Origin: an uncultured Ruminococcus sp.
GTDB lineage: Bacteria; Bacillota; Clostridia; Oscillospirales; CAG-272
Direction of reading: 5' to 3'
Length of the DNA stretch: 56,822 nucleotides
NCBI GenBank assembly: GCA_902762505.1
Contig: CACWOQ010000006.1
Span: 1 to 56,822 of the forward strand
Both the position numbers and the translations under genes were made by a program. Numbering within the stretch: the first letter of the stretch is position 1; every line of letters begins with the position of its first letter. This document shows, one piece after another, positions 32,559 to 42,062 of the stretch. The notes under the pieces were generated by a model. That model had not been told where the DNA came from. It worked only from the letters and a program-made list of their open reading frames with translations, and ran no database searches.

Positions 32559-33686
32559 TTAATTAAAATATACGATATTCCCGGTGCGCGCCGATTCGTA
32601 GATGCCGCTCAGTATCTGCGACACCGCGTATGCCTGCTCGGGGAGGACGAAGGGAGCCTTGTCGTTGACGACGGCGTCGATCCACGCTCTCGCCTCGCGC
32701 TCGGAGGGATCAGCGCCCTTTGCGCCGTCATAGAAAGCGACGCCGCCGGCGGAGAGGTTGGGTCTCGTTATATACTGACGTCCGAGGTGTACGCCGTTGA
32801 TGCGCACGCCGTCGAGCATGTCGCCGCCCGCCTTCGTGCCGCAGACCGTCGTTATAGCCTCACGGCAGTCGATGAGGTTCAGCGCCCAGGAGGATTCGAG
32901 TATTATCGTCGCGCCGTTTTCCATAACGACGAAGCCGAACGCGCAGTCCTCGGTCGTGAATTTATCGACGTCCCAGTCGCCCCAGGCGTTGCCGGTGTTC
33001 CTGTCTTTATTGAGCGCGTGGTAGGTCGTACCGACGCAGTATTTCGGCTTGTAGTTGTCCATGATCCACAGCGTCAGGTCAAGCGCGTGCGTGCCGATGT
33101 CTATAAGCGGACCTCCGCCCTGCTCGTATTCGTTTATGAACACGCCCCAGGTCGGGACCGCGCGGCGGCGCAGAGCCGTGGCTTTTGCGAAATATATGTC
33201 ACCGAACGTGCCGGCGAGCGCTTCCTGCTTCAGGTACAGGGAGTCGTCTCTCTGTCTGTTCTGATAACCTATTGTGAGCTTTTTGCCGGTGCGCTTCGCG
33301 GCGTCGACCATCTTCTTCGCCTCGGCGGCGTTTATCGCCATCGGCTTTTCGCACATGACGTGCTTGCCCGCCTCGAGCGCGTCCACCGTGATGAAGCTGT
33401 GTGATCTGTTGGGCGTGCAGACGTGGACGACGTCTATACTCTTGTCCTCAAGCAGCTTTTTGTAATCCTCGTAGACCTTCGCGCCGGGGATCCCGTAATC
33501 CTTCGCCGCCTTTTCAGCGCGCTCGATGATGATGTCGCAGAACGCGACCATCTCAACGTTTTCGATCTTTTTGAGAGAAGGCATGTGTTTGCCGTTGGCG
33601 ATACCGCCGCAGCCGATTATGCCTACCCTTACCTTGTCGTTCGCGCCTGTCTTGCCGGCGGTGAGATCAACCGATACCTGTGCCAT
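32559..33686 (-). CDS. Gfo/Idh/MocA family oxidoreductase
   Basis: 375 residues. The Rossmann element is VGIIGCGGIANGKHMPSL, and the catalytic-loop motif MCEKPMAINAAEAKKMVDAAKRTG has a proper EKP. The C-terminal domain includes GGGPLIDIGTHALDLTLWIM, with the conserved Asp and His. An NAD(P)-dependent sugar dehydrogenase role is expected, with substrate unknown. ATG 33686 follows GAGGAAA. A promoter at 33720-33748 precedes it. It should pair with the isomerase at 29477, across the lipoprotein insert. Confidence 0.93.
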   Translation of the reverse strand: MAQVSVDLTAGKTGANDKVRVGIIGCGGIANGKHMPSLKKIENVEMVAFCDIIIERAEKAAKDYGIPGAKVYEDYKKLLEDKSIDVVHVCTPNRSHSFITVDALEAGKHVMCEKPMAINAAEAKKMVDAAKRTGKKLTIGYQNRQRDDSLYLKQEALAGTFGDIYFAKATALRRRAVPTWGVFINEYEQGGGPLIDIGTHALDLTLWIMDNYKPKYCVGTTYHALNKDRNTGNAWGDWDVDKFTTEDCAFGFVVMENGATIILESSWALNLIDCREAITTVCGTKAGGDMLDGVRINGVHLGRQYITRPNLSAGGVAFYDGAKGADPSEREARAWIDAVVNDKAPFVLPEQAYAVSQILSGIYESARTGNIVYFN

Positions 33687-33719
33687 ATAGTTTTCCTCCG
33701 TATATGTGCTTTTTTGTAT

Positions 33720-33748
33720 ATTGTACACTAAAAGACGGTTTTTTTCAA
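33720..33748 (-). promoter_or_regulatory. Promoter for the oxidoreductase gene
   Basis: Leftward TTGAAA (33743-33748), 17-bp spacer and TACAAT (33720-33725). Confidence 0.75.
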
Positions 33749-33812
33749 GTGTTTTTTTAAAAAACACGGCAAACGGAGTATATTTTTTACGTTATTTCGC
33801 GCCTGTGATCTG

Positions 33813-33841
33813 TTGACAAAAAAGCCGCCGTCTGTTATAAT
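33813..33841 (+). promoter_or_regulatory. Consensus promoter for the DUF4091 gene
   Basis: TTGACA (33813-33818), 17-bp spacer and TATAAT (33836-33841); both boxes are perfect. Confidence 0.87.
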
Positions 33842-33872
33842 GGATCAAAAGAGACGAAAGGACGGAATAAAA

Positions 33873-35936
33873 ATGAAAAAATTCATATCGGCGCTGTGCG
33901 CCGTATGTATACTTTTCGCCGCTTCGGCCACGTACGGAGGCGCGGCGGATAAAGGCTCCGCTCCCGACGCGTATAAAGCCCTGCACGCGTTATCGGAAGA
34001 GGAGCAGGCGAAGGCGTCGCATCTTCTGTCCCTGTGCGGGAACGGTGTGCCCGAGGTATCGAACGAGCCCGTGACAGCCCCGCACGAGGACGCCGGCGTC
34101 ACGATGTGGTTCGACCACAGCACGTACAATACCCCCGCCGAGGAGATAACGTCAAACGGCAGGAACACTTATCAGATAAAGCTTGCGAAAAACGAGACGG
34201 AGGGCTGCCATCTGCTCATCGCCGCGTCAAAGGACATGGAAGGGCTGACGCTCAAGGTCTCGAGCTTCAAGAACGCGGACGGCAAAAAACTCGACAAAGA
34301 GGTCTGTTACGGCTGGTACTTTGACGACGTGGACGGAAAGACCGTCGCCGACCCGATACCGGTGCTCGAACACGGATTCGATCTGTCGGCGAACAGATCT
34401 CAGATGTTCATCATCAAGGTAAAATCAGACAAAGACACGCCCGCGGGTCAGTACTCGGCGACAGTGAAGCTGAAGGACGCGGACGGCAACGTCATAAAGC
34501 AGGCGAACGTCTACGCCTTCGTCTGGGATTTCACGCTGCCCGACGCGCCGTACTGCAAGACCCTCACCGACCTGAACGAATGGAACATGATCGTCGGCGC
34601 GAACAGAGAAAAGACGACGACGGACGGGCTCGAGGACGACCTTTACTCCGTATACTACGGATACATGCTCGACAACAAGGTCAACTGCTATACCCTGCCC
34701 TACGCGAAGCGCGGTCAGTTCTGGGACGCCCGCGTCGAGCAGTATATGGACGATCCGCGCTGCACGGCGTTCACGCTGTTCTGGAAGCATCATCCCGAAT
34801 CTCTCGTCAACGGGAAGTATCTCGACGCGTATCTTGAAGCGGCGTACAACCGCGTATCGAAAAATCAGGAGTGGCTTGACAAAGCGTATTTCTATCCGGA
34901 CGGCGGAGACGAGCCGCTTTCGATCGCGGCGCTCAACAATATAAAAACGTGGAACGCGCAGTTCACGCAGTATTTCGGCGAGCACAAGCTCATCATACCG
35001 GTACATTACGACGCGCTGATAAATCAGAACACGGACTTCTTCAAATATCTTGAAAACGACGTGAACGTATGGTGTCCGAAGACGTACTTCTTCAACACGA
35101 ACGCGGACAAGGCGGCTTATCCCGACCTTTACACGCAGTTCTACACGAAGTCCATGGAGGAAAAGCTCGGCGTATTCTCCGAAAGAATGGCGGAGCAGCA
35201 GGCGGACGGCGACGAGGTATGGTGGTACGTGACGAGATTCCCGCACGACCCCGAGATAACTTTCTCTATAAACGACGAATCCGTCAAGCACAGGATCCTT
35301 TTCTGGCAGAGCAAGCTCTATGACATAGACGGCGTGCTCTACTACATGTGCAACGACTGGGAAAGCGCAAAGCAGTGGACGAAGAAATACGAGCACGACG
35401 TCAACGGCACCGTGGTCGACACTTACGGCAACGGCGTGCTGATATATCCGGGCGGCGCACTTGAGGAATACAGGGAAAAATACGGAAGCGACGGATACCC
35501 GGGACCGATCGGTTCCCTGCGCCTTGAATCCATACGCGACGGCGTTGAGGATTACGACTACTTTACCCTGCTCGATCAGAGGTTCGGCGAAGGCACGTCC
35601 GATCTGCTGATAAAGCAGGTCACGACAGCGCTCGGCGATTACAGCACGGATACCGACCTGTTCGACTGTATCCGCACGGCGACGGGCAGCCTGCTCGCGA
35701 CGCACGCGGGCGCGGGCGACGTCAACGCCGACGGCGAAGTCAACAACAAGGACGTCATAGCTTTGTTCGGATACGTAAGCGGTTCCGTCAACGCGTCATC
35801 GATCGACGTTTACGCGGCTGACTGCAGCGGCGACGGGAACGTCGCCAACAGCGACGTCGTACTGCTGTTCAGATACGTTTCGGGTCAGGACGTCGAAATG
35901 CACTACGGAAAGACTCCGGAAAAAGCGTCCCCGTGA
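33873..35936 (+). CDS. Secreted DUF4091 protein with type I dockerin
   Basis: 687 residues from ATG 33873, behind AAAGGA. A signal peptide ends near residue 27 (ATYGGAADK). A beta-sandwich-like region (about 55-240) precedes a barrel-like stretch. The DUF4091 domain lies around 430-570 (GNGVLIYPGGALEEYREKYG, RLESIRDGVEDYDYF), which is GH123-like. Residues 613-672 form a type I dockerin with paired calcium repeats GDVNADGEVNNKDV and DCSGDGNVANSDVV. The dockerin suggests assembly onto a cohesin scaffold or another surface partner. The stop may be caused by a frameshift: a plausible tail continues in another frame (35933-36010). Confidence 0.85.
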   Translation: MKKFISALCAVCILFAASATYGGAADKGSAPDAYKALHALSEEEQAKASHLLSLCGNGVPEVSNEPVTAPHEDAGVTMWFDHSTYNTPAEEITSNGRNTYQIKLAKNETEGCHLLIAASKDMEGLTLKVSSFKNADGKKLDKEVCYGWYFDDVDGKTVADPIPVLEHGFDLSANRSQMFIIKVKSDKDTPAGQYSATVKLKDADGNVIKQANVYAFVWDFTLPDAPYCKTLTDLNEWNMIVGANREKTTTDGLEDDLYSVYYGYMLDNKVNCYTLPYAKRGQFWDARVEQYMDDPRCTAFTLFWKHHPESLVNGKYLDAYLEAAYNRVSKNQEWLDKAYFYPDGGDEPLSIAALNNIKTWNAQFTQYFGEHKLIIPVHYDALINQNTDFFKYLENDVNVWCPKTYFFNTNADKAAYPDLYTQFYTKSMEEKLGVFSERMAEQQADGDEVWWYVTRFPHDPEITFSINDESVKHRILFWQSKLYDIDGVLYYMCNDWESAKQWTKKYEHDVNGTVVDTYGNGVLIYPGGALEEYREKYGSDGYPGPIGSLRLESIRDGVEDYDYFTLLDQRFGEGTSDLLIKQVTTALGDYSTDTDLFDCIRTATGSLLATHAGAGDVNADGEVNNKDVIALFGYVSGSVNASSIDVYAADCSGDGNVANSDVVLLFRYVSGQDVEMHYGKTPEKASP

Positions 35937-36010
35937 TACCGGATCAGCCGGACAAACCGGACGGCAAGACGGAATTAGACGCGATGATAAAGACGCTTAA
36001 AATCAAATAA
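35933..36010 (+). pseudogene. Possible frameshifted C-terminal tail of the dockerin protein
   Basis: Shifted by one base relative to the dockerin gene, this stretch reads VIPDQPDKPDGKTELDAMIK then TLKIK and TAA. It has a Pro-Asp-Lys linker followed by an amphipathic helix, like normal coding DNA. A missing base in the run of A and C around 35919-35932 would join it to the main frame. Without a check it may also be chance. Confidence 0.4.
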
Positions 36011-36060
36011 GAATATAAATAAAAAGCACGTCTGAAGCGTGATGCTCTTAAGTACAGTTT

Positions 36061-36113
36061 AAAAAGACCGGCTGAGGTAAGGACAATGAAGCCTTATTTC
36101 AGCCGGTTTTTCG
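36061..36113. terminator. Bidirectional terminator
   Basis: ACCGGCTGA (36067-36075) pairs with TCAGCCGGT (36099-36107) and an inner GGTAAGG/CCTTA stem continues. The structure is flanked by A's and T's, serving the dockerin gene and the leftward gene ending at 36142. Confidence 0.85.
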
Positions 36114-36141
36114 TCGCATACGTCTGACCGTACGTTTTAGT

Positions 36142-36483
36142 TTATCTGTAATAGGAGTAATGGACAGTGATCTCCATGTGCCCGCCGCTTATCTCGTCGT
36201 CGCCGGAGATGACCGCGCCGTCAAGCGACATGAGCTCGAACAGCGACACGCCGTCCATCCCGGCTTTGAAGATAAGCTCTCCGTCGCCGTTCGTTACGGT
36301 GAAATATCCGTCCGCGCATCTGCACGTGCATTCGCGTCCGATCACGACGTCTCCCCGGTCGCCCGAGGATACGGTGACGTATTTCATATGGTGTCCGCAG
36401 ATCTTGTCCGCAAGCTCGCGTTTATAGCGCGCGGACTTCGTGTTTTTCGCCTTTATGTAGCGGAAGAACCATCCGTCGCCCAT
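36142..36483 (-). CDS. Small hypothetical protein
   Basis: 113 residues, no signal or membrane segment. The N-terminus is basic (FRYIKAKNTKSARYKREL), followed by a HHMKYVTVSSG stretch and two nearby Cys residues (CTCRC). The C-terminal half has alternating beta-like and glycine turns ending HMEITVHYSYYR. ATG 36483 lies 1 base past the glyQS stop with no clear ribosome site, so it is probably translated by coupling. Family unknown to me. Confidence 0.65.
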   Translation of the reverse strand: MGDGWFFRYIKAKNTKSARYKRELADKICGHHMKYVTVSSGDRGDVVIGRECTCRCADGYFTVTNGDGELIFKAGMDGVSLFELMSLDGAVISGDDEISGGHMEITVHYSYYR

Positions 36484-36484
36484 T

Positions 36485-37882
36485 TTAAAACGCCGTTTTT
36501 TCGGTCAGGTACGATACGAGCTGATCTATCGGGAGTCTTATCTGCTCCATCGAATCGCGCTCGCGCACCGTTACGCACTTGTCCTCAAGCGAATCGAAAT
36601 CGTACGTCACGCAGAACGGAGTTCCGATCTCGTCCTCGCGGCGGTAGCGCTTGCCGATGGAGCCGGCGTCGTCGTAATCGACGGCGAAATGCTTTGAAAG
36701 CTCGGCGTATACCTCGCCCGCCTGATCCGCGAGCTTCTTGGAAAGCGGGAGCACCGCCGCCTTGAACGGGGCAAGCGCCGGGTTGAGGTGGAGCACTACG
36801 CGGCTGTCGCCGCCCTCGAGCTGTTCTTCGTCGTATGCGTCGCAAAGGACGGAGAGGAACGTACGCTCGACGCCGAGCGACGGCTCGATGACGTACGGGA
36901 TGTATCTTTCATTCGTCTCCGCGTCGAAATACGTGAGATCCTTGCCGGAGGTATTCTGATGCTGAGTGAGGTCGTAGTCCGTTCTGTCGGCGACGCCCCA
37001 GAGCTCGCCCCAGCCGAACGGGAACAGGAATTCAAAGTCCGTCGTCGCCTTGGAGTAGAACACGAGCTCCTCGGGATCGTGGTCGCGCAGGCGGATGTTC
37101 TCGTCTTTCAGACCTATCGAAAGCAGCCAGTTATGGCAGTACGAACGCCAGTAATCGAACCATTCGAGGTCCGTGCCGGGCTTGCAGAAGAATTCAAGCT
37201 CCATCTGCTCGAATTCGCGGACGCGGAAGATGAAGTTGCCAGGAGTTATCTCGTTTCTGAAGGATTTGCCTATCTGACCTATACCGAACGGGACCTTTTT
37301 TCTCGTCGTTCTCTGAACGTTTACGAAGTTGACGAAGATGCCCTGAGCCGTTTCCGGGCGCAGATAGACGGTGTTCTTCGCGTCCTCGGTAACGCCCTGG
37401 AACGTCTTGAACATGAGGTTGAACTGGCGGATATCGGTGAAATTGTGCTTTCCGCAGGTCGGGCAGGGGACGTTGTTGTCCTCGATGAACTGCTTCATCT
37501 CAGCCTGAGAGAAGGCGTCGATCGGCTTCGGCAGAGTTATGTTGTTCGCCGCGCTGAAATCCTCTATGAGCTTGTCGGCTCTGAAACGCTCGTGGCATTC
37601 GCGGCAGTCCATGAGAGGATCCGAGAAGCCGGCGAGATGTCCCGAGGCTACCCACGTCTGAGGATTCATGAGTATTGCCGCGTCAAGCCCTACGTTGTAT
37701 TTCGATTCCTGTACGAATTTCTTCCACCAGGCGCGTTTGATGTTGTTTTTCAGCTCCACGCCGAGCGGACCGTAGTCCCACGTGTTAGCAAGACCGCCGT
37801 AGATCTCGGATCCGGCGTACACGTAGCCTCTGTTCTTGCACAGGGCGACTATCTTATCCATTGTTTTTTCGGTGTTTTTCAT
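36485..37882 (-). CDS. glyQS: Glycyl-tRNA synthetase
   Basis: 465 residues, the single-chain class II form typical of Firmicutes and eukaryote-like GlyRS. The N-terminus [28 protein letters not shown] and the motif 2/3 blocks are present: [54 protein letters not shown], and [16 protein letters not shown]4-type stretch (CRECHERFR and CPTCGKHNF) fits the zinc-like insert. The C-terminal anticodon domain ends in [14 protein letters not shown] precedes ATG 37882; the LCP stop lies 17 bases upstream. No T-box leader was seen because it sits inside an operon. Confidence 0.97.
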   Translation of the reverse strand: MKNTEKTMDKIVALCKNRGYVYAGSEIYGGLANTWDYGPLGVELKNNIKRAWWKKFVQESKYNVGLDAAILMNPQTWVASGHLAGFSDPLMDCRECHERFRADKLIEDFSAANNITLPKPIDAFSQAEMKQFIEDNNVPCPTCGKHNFTDIRQFNLMFKTFQGVTEDAKNTVYLRPETAQGIFVNFVNVQRTTRKKVPFGIGQIGKSFRNEITPGNFIFRVREFEQMELEFFCKPGTDLEWFDYWRSYCHNWLLSIGLKDENIRLRDHDPEELVFYSKATTDFEFLFPFGWGELWGVADRTDYDLTQHQNTSGKDLTYFDAETNERYIPYVIEPSLGVERTFLSVLCDAYDEEQLEGGDSRVVLHLNPALAPFKAAVLPLSKKLADQAGEVYAELSKHFAVDYDDAGSIGKRYRREDEIGTPFCVTYDFDSLEDKCVTVRERDSMEQIRLPIDQLVSYLTEKTAF

Positions 37883-37899
37883 TTACGGTCCCTTTCGTT

Positions 37900-39024
37900 T
37901 CAGTTGATCCTGTATTTGTCGTACGTCGTGTACACCGTGTTGCGGGCGAAGCTTATACGCTCGTCCGGGCCGGTGCCCGAGATGCTTCCCGGGAAGTTGA
38001 CGTTCGTTTTTTCATATCCGGAATACGCGAGTATCGTATCGGCAAGCTCCTCGAAATCGGACGAGGTCATGTTCGTGCTGCCGTACGACGAGGTGTTTAT
38101 GAGCGATATGACGCCCGAAAGCCTGCTGCGGTTCTCCTCCTTCGCGAACGTTTCGAAGAACGTGCGGAAGAAGCTTATCTGTGTGTCGCGGCGGCCGGTG
38201 AAGCCGTTGGCGTACGAATTGTATCTCATGACCCACGAGGCTTTCTCGCCGTCGAGCGTCTGTATGCCCTTCGTCAGGTTTATCGTGAACGCTTTGCCGG
38301 CGGGGATCATGACGGGCTCGCCGTTCTCATCGTATATCTGCCTGCCGTCTATGATAAGCGGGATCGGAGCGCGGGAGCTTCCGTCCGTCACGATCCTCTC
38401 CTCCTCGTCAACGTAGTTCATGTTGACCGGCACGTCGTATTTGATGCCGCCGAGCTTGTTGATCACGTCAATGAACAGACTGATCTGGCAGCATATATAG
38501 TAGTCTATCGGCATTCCGACGATACCTGCCACGAGCTCCGTGAAATAGGTCACGTTTTTCTTTTCAAGGACTTCTCCGAGCCTCATCTGTATGCCCGAGG
38601 CGGTGACCATGAGGTTCGAGGGTATCGCCGAGAACATCACGACGCCCGTTTTCGCGTTGTAGCTGACGAGCACCGCGACGTCCGCCTTGTAGTGGCGCTG
38701 ATGCGTTGACAGCACCTCCATATCCGTGGAGTTCTCCACGGAAACGCGGTAATCGGAAAATACCTCCGGCTGATAGTCGGATCCGATCAGAAGCATGGTG
38801 AAGCTCTTGTGCTCCGGGAACTGCGCGGGATCGCTGATTATGCCCGCCTTCGCGTCGGGCACGGGCGGTATGTCATAGCTGCCCTGATGCGGCGCCTCCT
38901 CTCCGGGAGTAAGGAAATTATCTGTAAGCGAGCGCAGCTGCGGCGCCGTGAAGTATCCGATCAGTCCGAATATGATTATGGCGACGGCAAACGCTATCGC
39001 AAAGCTTTTTACGGAAGAAAGCAT
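37900..39024 (-). CDS. LCP (LytR-CpsA-Psr) family protein
   Basis: 374 residues. An N-terminal membrane segment (about residues 5-27) leads to an extracellular domain. LCP features include SDYQPEVFSDYRVS, the strand DVAVLVSYNAKTGVVMFSAIPS, then ELVAGIVGMPIDYYIC, ISLFIDVINKLGGIKYDVPV and NLTKGIQTLDGEKASWVMRYNSYAN. LCP enzymes transfer undecaprenyl-linked polymers such as wall teichoic acid to peptidoglycan. The conserved Arg/Asp pattern is partly visible, but the sequence is diverged. The promoter at 39083-39111 precedes it, and GAAAGGAGG sets the start. It is cotranscribed with glyQS. Confidence 0.8.
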   Translation of the reverse strand: MLSSVKSFAIAFAVAIIIFGLIGYFTAPQLRSLTDNFLTPGEEAPHQGSYDIPPVPDAKAGIISDPAQFPEHKSFTMLLIGSDYQPEVFSDYRVSVENSTDMEVLSTHQRHYKADVAVLVSYNAKTGVVMFSAIPSNLMVTASGIQMRLGEVLEKKNVTYFTELVAGIVGMPIDYYICCQISLFIDVINKLGGIKYDVPVNMNYVDEEERIVTDGSSRAPIPLIIDGRQIYDENGEPVMIPAGKAFTINLTKGIQTLDGEKASWVMRYNSYANGFTGRRDTQISFFRTFFETFAKEENRSRLSGVISLINTSSYGSTNMTSSDFEELADTILAYSGYEKTNVNFPGSISGTGPDERISFARNTVYTTYDKYRIN

Positions 39025-39082
39025 CCGGTCCTCCTTTCAAAGTTCCGAGGTTTATGACGGGCAGGCACGCCCGTGTTTTGTT

Positions 39083-39111
39083 ATTATACAATAAAAGCGC
39101 GACAAAAGCAA
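39083..39111 (-). promoter_or_regulatory. Promoter for the LCP-glyQS genes
   Basis: Leftward TTGCTT (39106-39111), 17-bp spacer and TATAAT (39083-39088). A small stem ACGGGC/GCCCGT lies in the leader near 39056-39073. Confidence 0.75.
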
Positions 39112-39202
39112 TATGGGAATTTACACATTGATTTAAAATTTTATAAATTTTATTGTGCAATACGCGGCAAAACGCGCTTTTACGCTTTATTTACAAATAT
39201 TT

Positions 39203-39232
39203 TTGCAAATGTCCGATTTATTGTTGTATGAT
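39203..39232 (+). promoter_or_regulatory. Weak promoter for the TraB lipoprotein
   Basis: TTGCAA (39203-39208), 18-bp spacer and TATGAT (39227-39232). Confidence 0.6.
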
Positions 39233-39262
39233 GGTTTATATAAACTGCACGGGAGTTTATCT

Positions 39263-40225
39263 ATGAAGAAATTTATCTCTGCGCTGACGGCAGCGTCGCT
39301 TTTTATATCCGCTCTGTTTTTGCAGGGCTGTCTTCCCGCGTCATATTCACAGACGAGGCGCGGCCCCGCCATGTGGATAGTCGAAGACAAAAACGGCGCG
39401 CGCAGCTACCTTTTCGGTTCTCAGCACGTGAACAAAAGCGGGGACGTGTTCCCTCTGCCGGACGTCATTGAGGACGCGTTTTTGTACTGCGACGCGCTCG
39501 CCGTGGAATACGATATAATCGCCGAGGAGGAGCGTCAGGCGGCGTTTTCAGAGCAGGAGCGCCTTGAATACGAGGCATCGTTCACGTATCCCGACGGACA
39601 GACCGTGAAGGATCACGTACCGGAGAAGCTGTATGAAAAAATGTCCGCGTACGTAAATGCGGCTATGATAAGATCCGGCGTCGAAGAGGGCTACCGCGGC
39701 GAGTACGACAAATACAACACGGCGATGTGGTATTCCTTGCTCGAATCGATTCAGACCGCGTCCGAGGGTTACAGCGTCGAATACGGCGTGGACAGATATT
39801 TTCTGAACAAGGCGCGCGGATCCGGCGTGCAGATACTCGAGGTCGAAAGCGACGCTGATCAGCTGCGGATGCTGCTCGAAATCGACGACGCGGTCTATAT
39901 CCATATGATAGAAAGCATGCTCACGTACAGCTCGGGGCTCGCGTATTCGGATATGCTGTATCAGAGCGGAGACGTGGCGTCGCTCGAGCGCGCGCTGAAG
40001 GCTTCACGCACGCAGAAATACACGGACGAGGCGCTTCAGGCGGCGATGGAGGAATACGACAGACTCATGTTCACCGAAAGGAACGCCCTTATGGCAGATT
40101 CCCTTATGAAATATATGTCCGAGGGACGACGCGTTTTCTTCGTCGTCGGCTGCGCTCATATGCTCGGTGACGACGGGATAGTCGCGCTGCTCCGCGAAAA
40201 CGGATACAAGGTTTACAGAAAGTGA
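39263..40225 (+). CDS. TraB/GumN family lipoprotein
   Basis: 320 residues. Signal peptide and lipobox FLQGC give Cys23. The TraB-fold pattern is plain: AMWIVEDKNGARSYLFGSQHVN at the start, LAVEYDI, and the ending RRVFFVVGCAHMLGDDGIVALLRENGYKVYR. The two paired GxxH/C-H elements (GSQH near residue 52, GCAH near residue 295) mark the predicted metalloprotease-like active site of this family. Role unproven. GGGAG sets ATG 39263. It overlaps the next gene. Confidence 0.9.
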   Translation: MKKFISALTAASLFISALFLQGCLPASYSQTRRGPAMWIVEDKNGARSYLFGSQHVNKSGDVFPLPDVIEDAFLYCDALAVEYDIIAEEERQAAFSEQERLEYEASFTYPDGQTVKDHVPEKLYEKMSAYVNAAMIRSGVEEGYRGEYDKYNTAMWYSLLESIQTASEGYSVEYGVDRYFLNKARGSGVQILEVESDADQLRMLLEIDDAVYIHMIESMLTYSSGLAYSDMLYQSGDVASLERALKASRTQKYTDEALQAAMEEYDRLMFTERNALMADSLMKYMSEGRRVFFVVGCAHMLGDDGIVALLRENGYKVYRK

Positions 40226-40233
40226 GTGATAAA

Positions 40234-42036
40234 ATGACTTTTCTGCAACGACTCAAAACGAACACGAAGGAAAAATTCGCCGTACGGTTTTTCACGGCGC
40301 TTTTCCTCACCTGCTTTCTGTTCTCGCTGCTCGTTCTGCCGGTGAGATTCAATTCGTCCGTTTACTTTTCATCCGTGAAAACGGCGCTGTTTTTGCCCGT
40401 CTTTGCCGGGTTCTTCATTCTTCTGTCGTCTGTTTTCACGGTGATCGACAGTCTTAAAACGGAAAGACTGCTGCTTCTTTTATCGTATCTCGCGTACGGA
40501 TCTCTGTGCGTGATGAGCACGGACAACACGTGGTTCGGGCTCGGCGCGTGTCTCGTTTTTCTCGTTATCTGCGTATACGTCTTCCACGGCGACGGCGCGC
40601 CGGCGCTTGAAAAGGATATTCATAAAGGCGTGCTCATATCCGCCGCCGCGCTGTCGGGGATATACTTCGCGCTTTTCATCGGCGCGCAGACGCTGTGCAG
40701 GTATCTCACGCAGTCCACTCCGAACTACGATTTCGCGATATTCGCCCAGATGTTTTACAACATGAAAACGTCTCTTCAGCCGCTCGTCACCTGCGAGCGC
40801 GACGTCCTCATGTCTCACTTCGGCGTGCACATATCGCCGATATTCTATCTGTTCCTGCCGGTCTACGCGATATTCCCGAAGCCCGGCACGCTTATGATCT
40901 GTCAGGCGGTGCTGCTCGCCTCCGGCGTTATACCCGTCTGCATGATCGCCAAAAAGCTCGGTCTTTCAAACAAGGCGGCGGCCGTTTTCGCGTTTCTTTA
41001 CGCGCTGTATCCGGCGCTTGCCGGCGGCTGCTTCTACGATCTGCACGAGAACAAGTTCCTTGCGCCGCTTCTGCTCTGGCTGTTTTACTTCATGATAAAG
41101 AAGAAATGGTACGGGATAGCCGTTTTCTCGGTCCTTACGCTCGCCGTCAAGGAGGACGCGGCGCTGTACGTCGCCTTCGCCGGGATCTACGCGATATTCG
41201 CAGGCGACCGGCGCGATAAGATCACGGGCGGCTGTATGGTCGCGGGGTCCGTCGGCTGGTTCATCCTCGCCGCGCATCTTCTCTCAAAATACGGCGAGGG
41301 CACGATGGATTACAGATTCGGCAATTTTATGTCCGGGCAGGACGACGGGCTGCTCTCCGTCGTCGTGAACGTCATCAAGGACTCGGCGTTCGTCATACAC
41401 GAGATGTTCGACGCAACGGTCGACCGCTCCGCCGAGACGAAGCCGGAATTCATCATACGGATGCTCGTGCCGCTCGGATGTCTGCCGGTGATCACGAAAA
41501 AGCTCTCCCGCTATATCCTTCTTCTGCCGATGGTGCTCATAAACCTGATGCCGGACTACGTGTATCAGCACAGCATCTACTTCCAGTACGCCTACGGCTC
41601 GCTCGCGTTCCTCATGTTCGCGGCGATGCTCAACTACGCCGATCTCGGGCAGACGCAGAAACGCACTCTCGCCGTGTTCGCCTCCGTCTGCGCCCTGTTC
41701 TTCTCGATGCAGACGATATGGCAGCGCGCCGACTACGTTTCCATGTACGCGGAGGGCAAAGACCATTACGACGCGGTAAGACAGGCGATATACGAAATAC
41801 CTGATGACGCGTCCGTCGGCGCAACGACCTTCTACTGCTCCACCGCGTCTCAGCATAAATACGTATACGATCTGAAATACTCGAACCACAAGGACGATCC
41901 GGATTATATTATCCTCGATATGAGAAGCTCCGAGGGGCGCTCGCAGGTGGTCTACTACGACAGCAGCCCCGATTACGACGAGTACAGATACATCGAAGGA
42001 TATCTCATAATCTACAAGCGCGTAACGGCAAATTAA
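40234..42036 (+). CDS. DUF2079 polytopic membrane protein
   Basis: About 600 residues with roughly 10-12 membrane segments. The signature DUF2079 stretch is FGVHISPIFYLFLPVYAIFPKP, preceded by YDFAIFAQMFYNM and followed by CFYDLHENKFLAPLLLWLFY and AVKEDAALYVAFAGIYAI. DUF2079 proteins resemble GT-C glycosyltransferases, so sugar transfer on the outer side is possible. The final ~100 residues are soluble. The start is GTG 40222 or ATG 40234; ATG was chosen. It overlaps or abuts the TraB gene, so they form an operon. Confidence 0.85.
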   Translation: MTFLQRLKTNTKEKFAVRFFTALFLTCFLFSLLVLPVRFNSSVYFSSVKTALFLPVFAGFFILLSSVFTVIDSLKTERLLLLLSYLAYGSLCVMSTDNTWFGLGACLVFLVICVYVFHGDGAPALEKDIHKGVLISAAALSGIYFALFIGAQTLCRYLTQSTPNYDFAIFAQMFYNMKTSLQPLVTCERDVLMSHFGVHISPIFYLFLPVYAIFPKPGTLMICQAVLLASGVIPVCMIAKKLGLSNKAAAVFAFLYALYPALAGGCFYDLHENKFLAPLLLWLFYFMIKKKWYGIAVFSVLTLAVKEDAALYVAFAGIYAIFAGDRRDKITGGCMVAGSVGWFILAAHLLSKYGEGTMDYRFGNFMSGQDDGLLSVVVNVIKDSAFVIHEMFDATVDRSAETKPEFIIRMLVPLGCLPVITKKLSRYILLLPMVLINLMPDYVYQHSIYFQYAYGSLAFLMFAAMLNYADLGQTQKRTLAVFASVCALFFSMQTIWQRADYVSMYAEGKDHYDAVRQAIYEIPDDASVGATTFYCSTASQHKYVYDLKYSNHKDDPDYIILDMRSSEGRSQVVYYDSSPDYDEYRYIEGYLIIYKRVTAN

Positions 42037-42058
42037 AAGCGCCGCTTCCGCGGCGCCG
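42037..42058 (-). terminator. Terminator for the leftward membrane protein gene
   Basis: GCGCCGC/GCGGCGC stem (42039-42045 with 42050-42056, loop TTCC) is followed leftward by TTTTAATTT. On the rightward side there is no T-run. Confidence 0.75.
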
Positions 42059-42062
42059 GGAC

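Noticed and set aside
34425..35705. A 426-codon leftward reading frame opposite the dockerin protein gene
   Set aside because: Same reason: antisense to a gene with a clear DUF4091 domain and dockerin.
35915..35935. Programmed -1 frameshift signal at the dockerin stop
   Set aside because: No proper slippery heptamer in the right frame and no strong stem directly downstream; an indel is simpler.
36788..38416. A 542-codon rightward reading frame opposite glyQS and the LCP gene
   Set aside because: It lies fully antisense to two well-recognised genes, has no family motif and has the Arg/Val-rich look of GC-rich antisense frames.
37883..39024. A T-box leader before glyQS
   Set aside because: The gap to the upstream gene is 17 bases, with no room for a T-box; the gene is within an operon.
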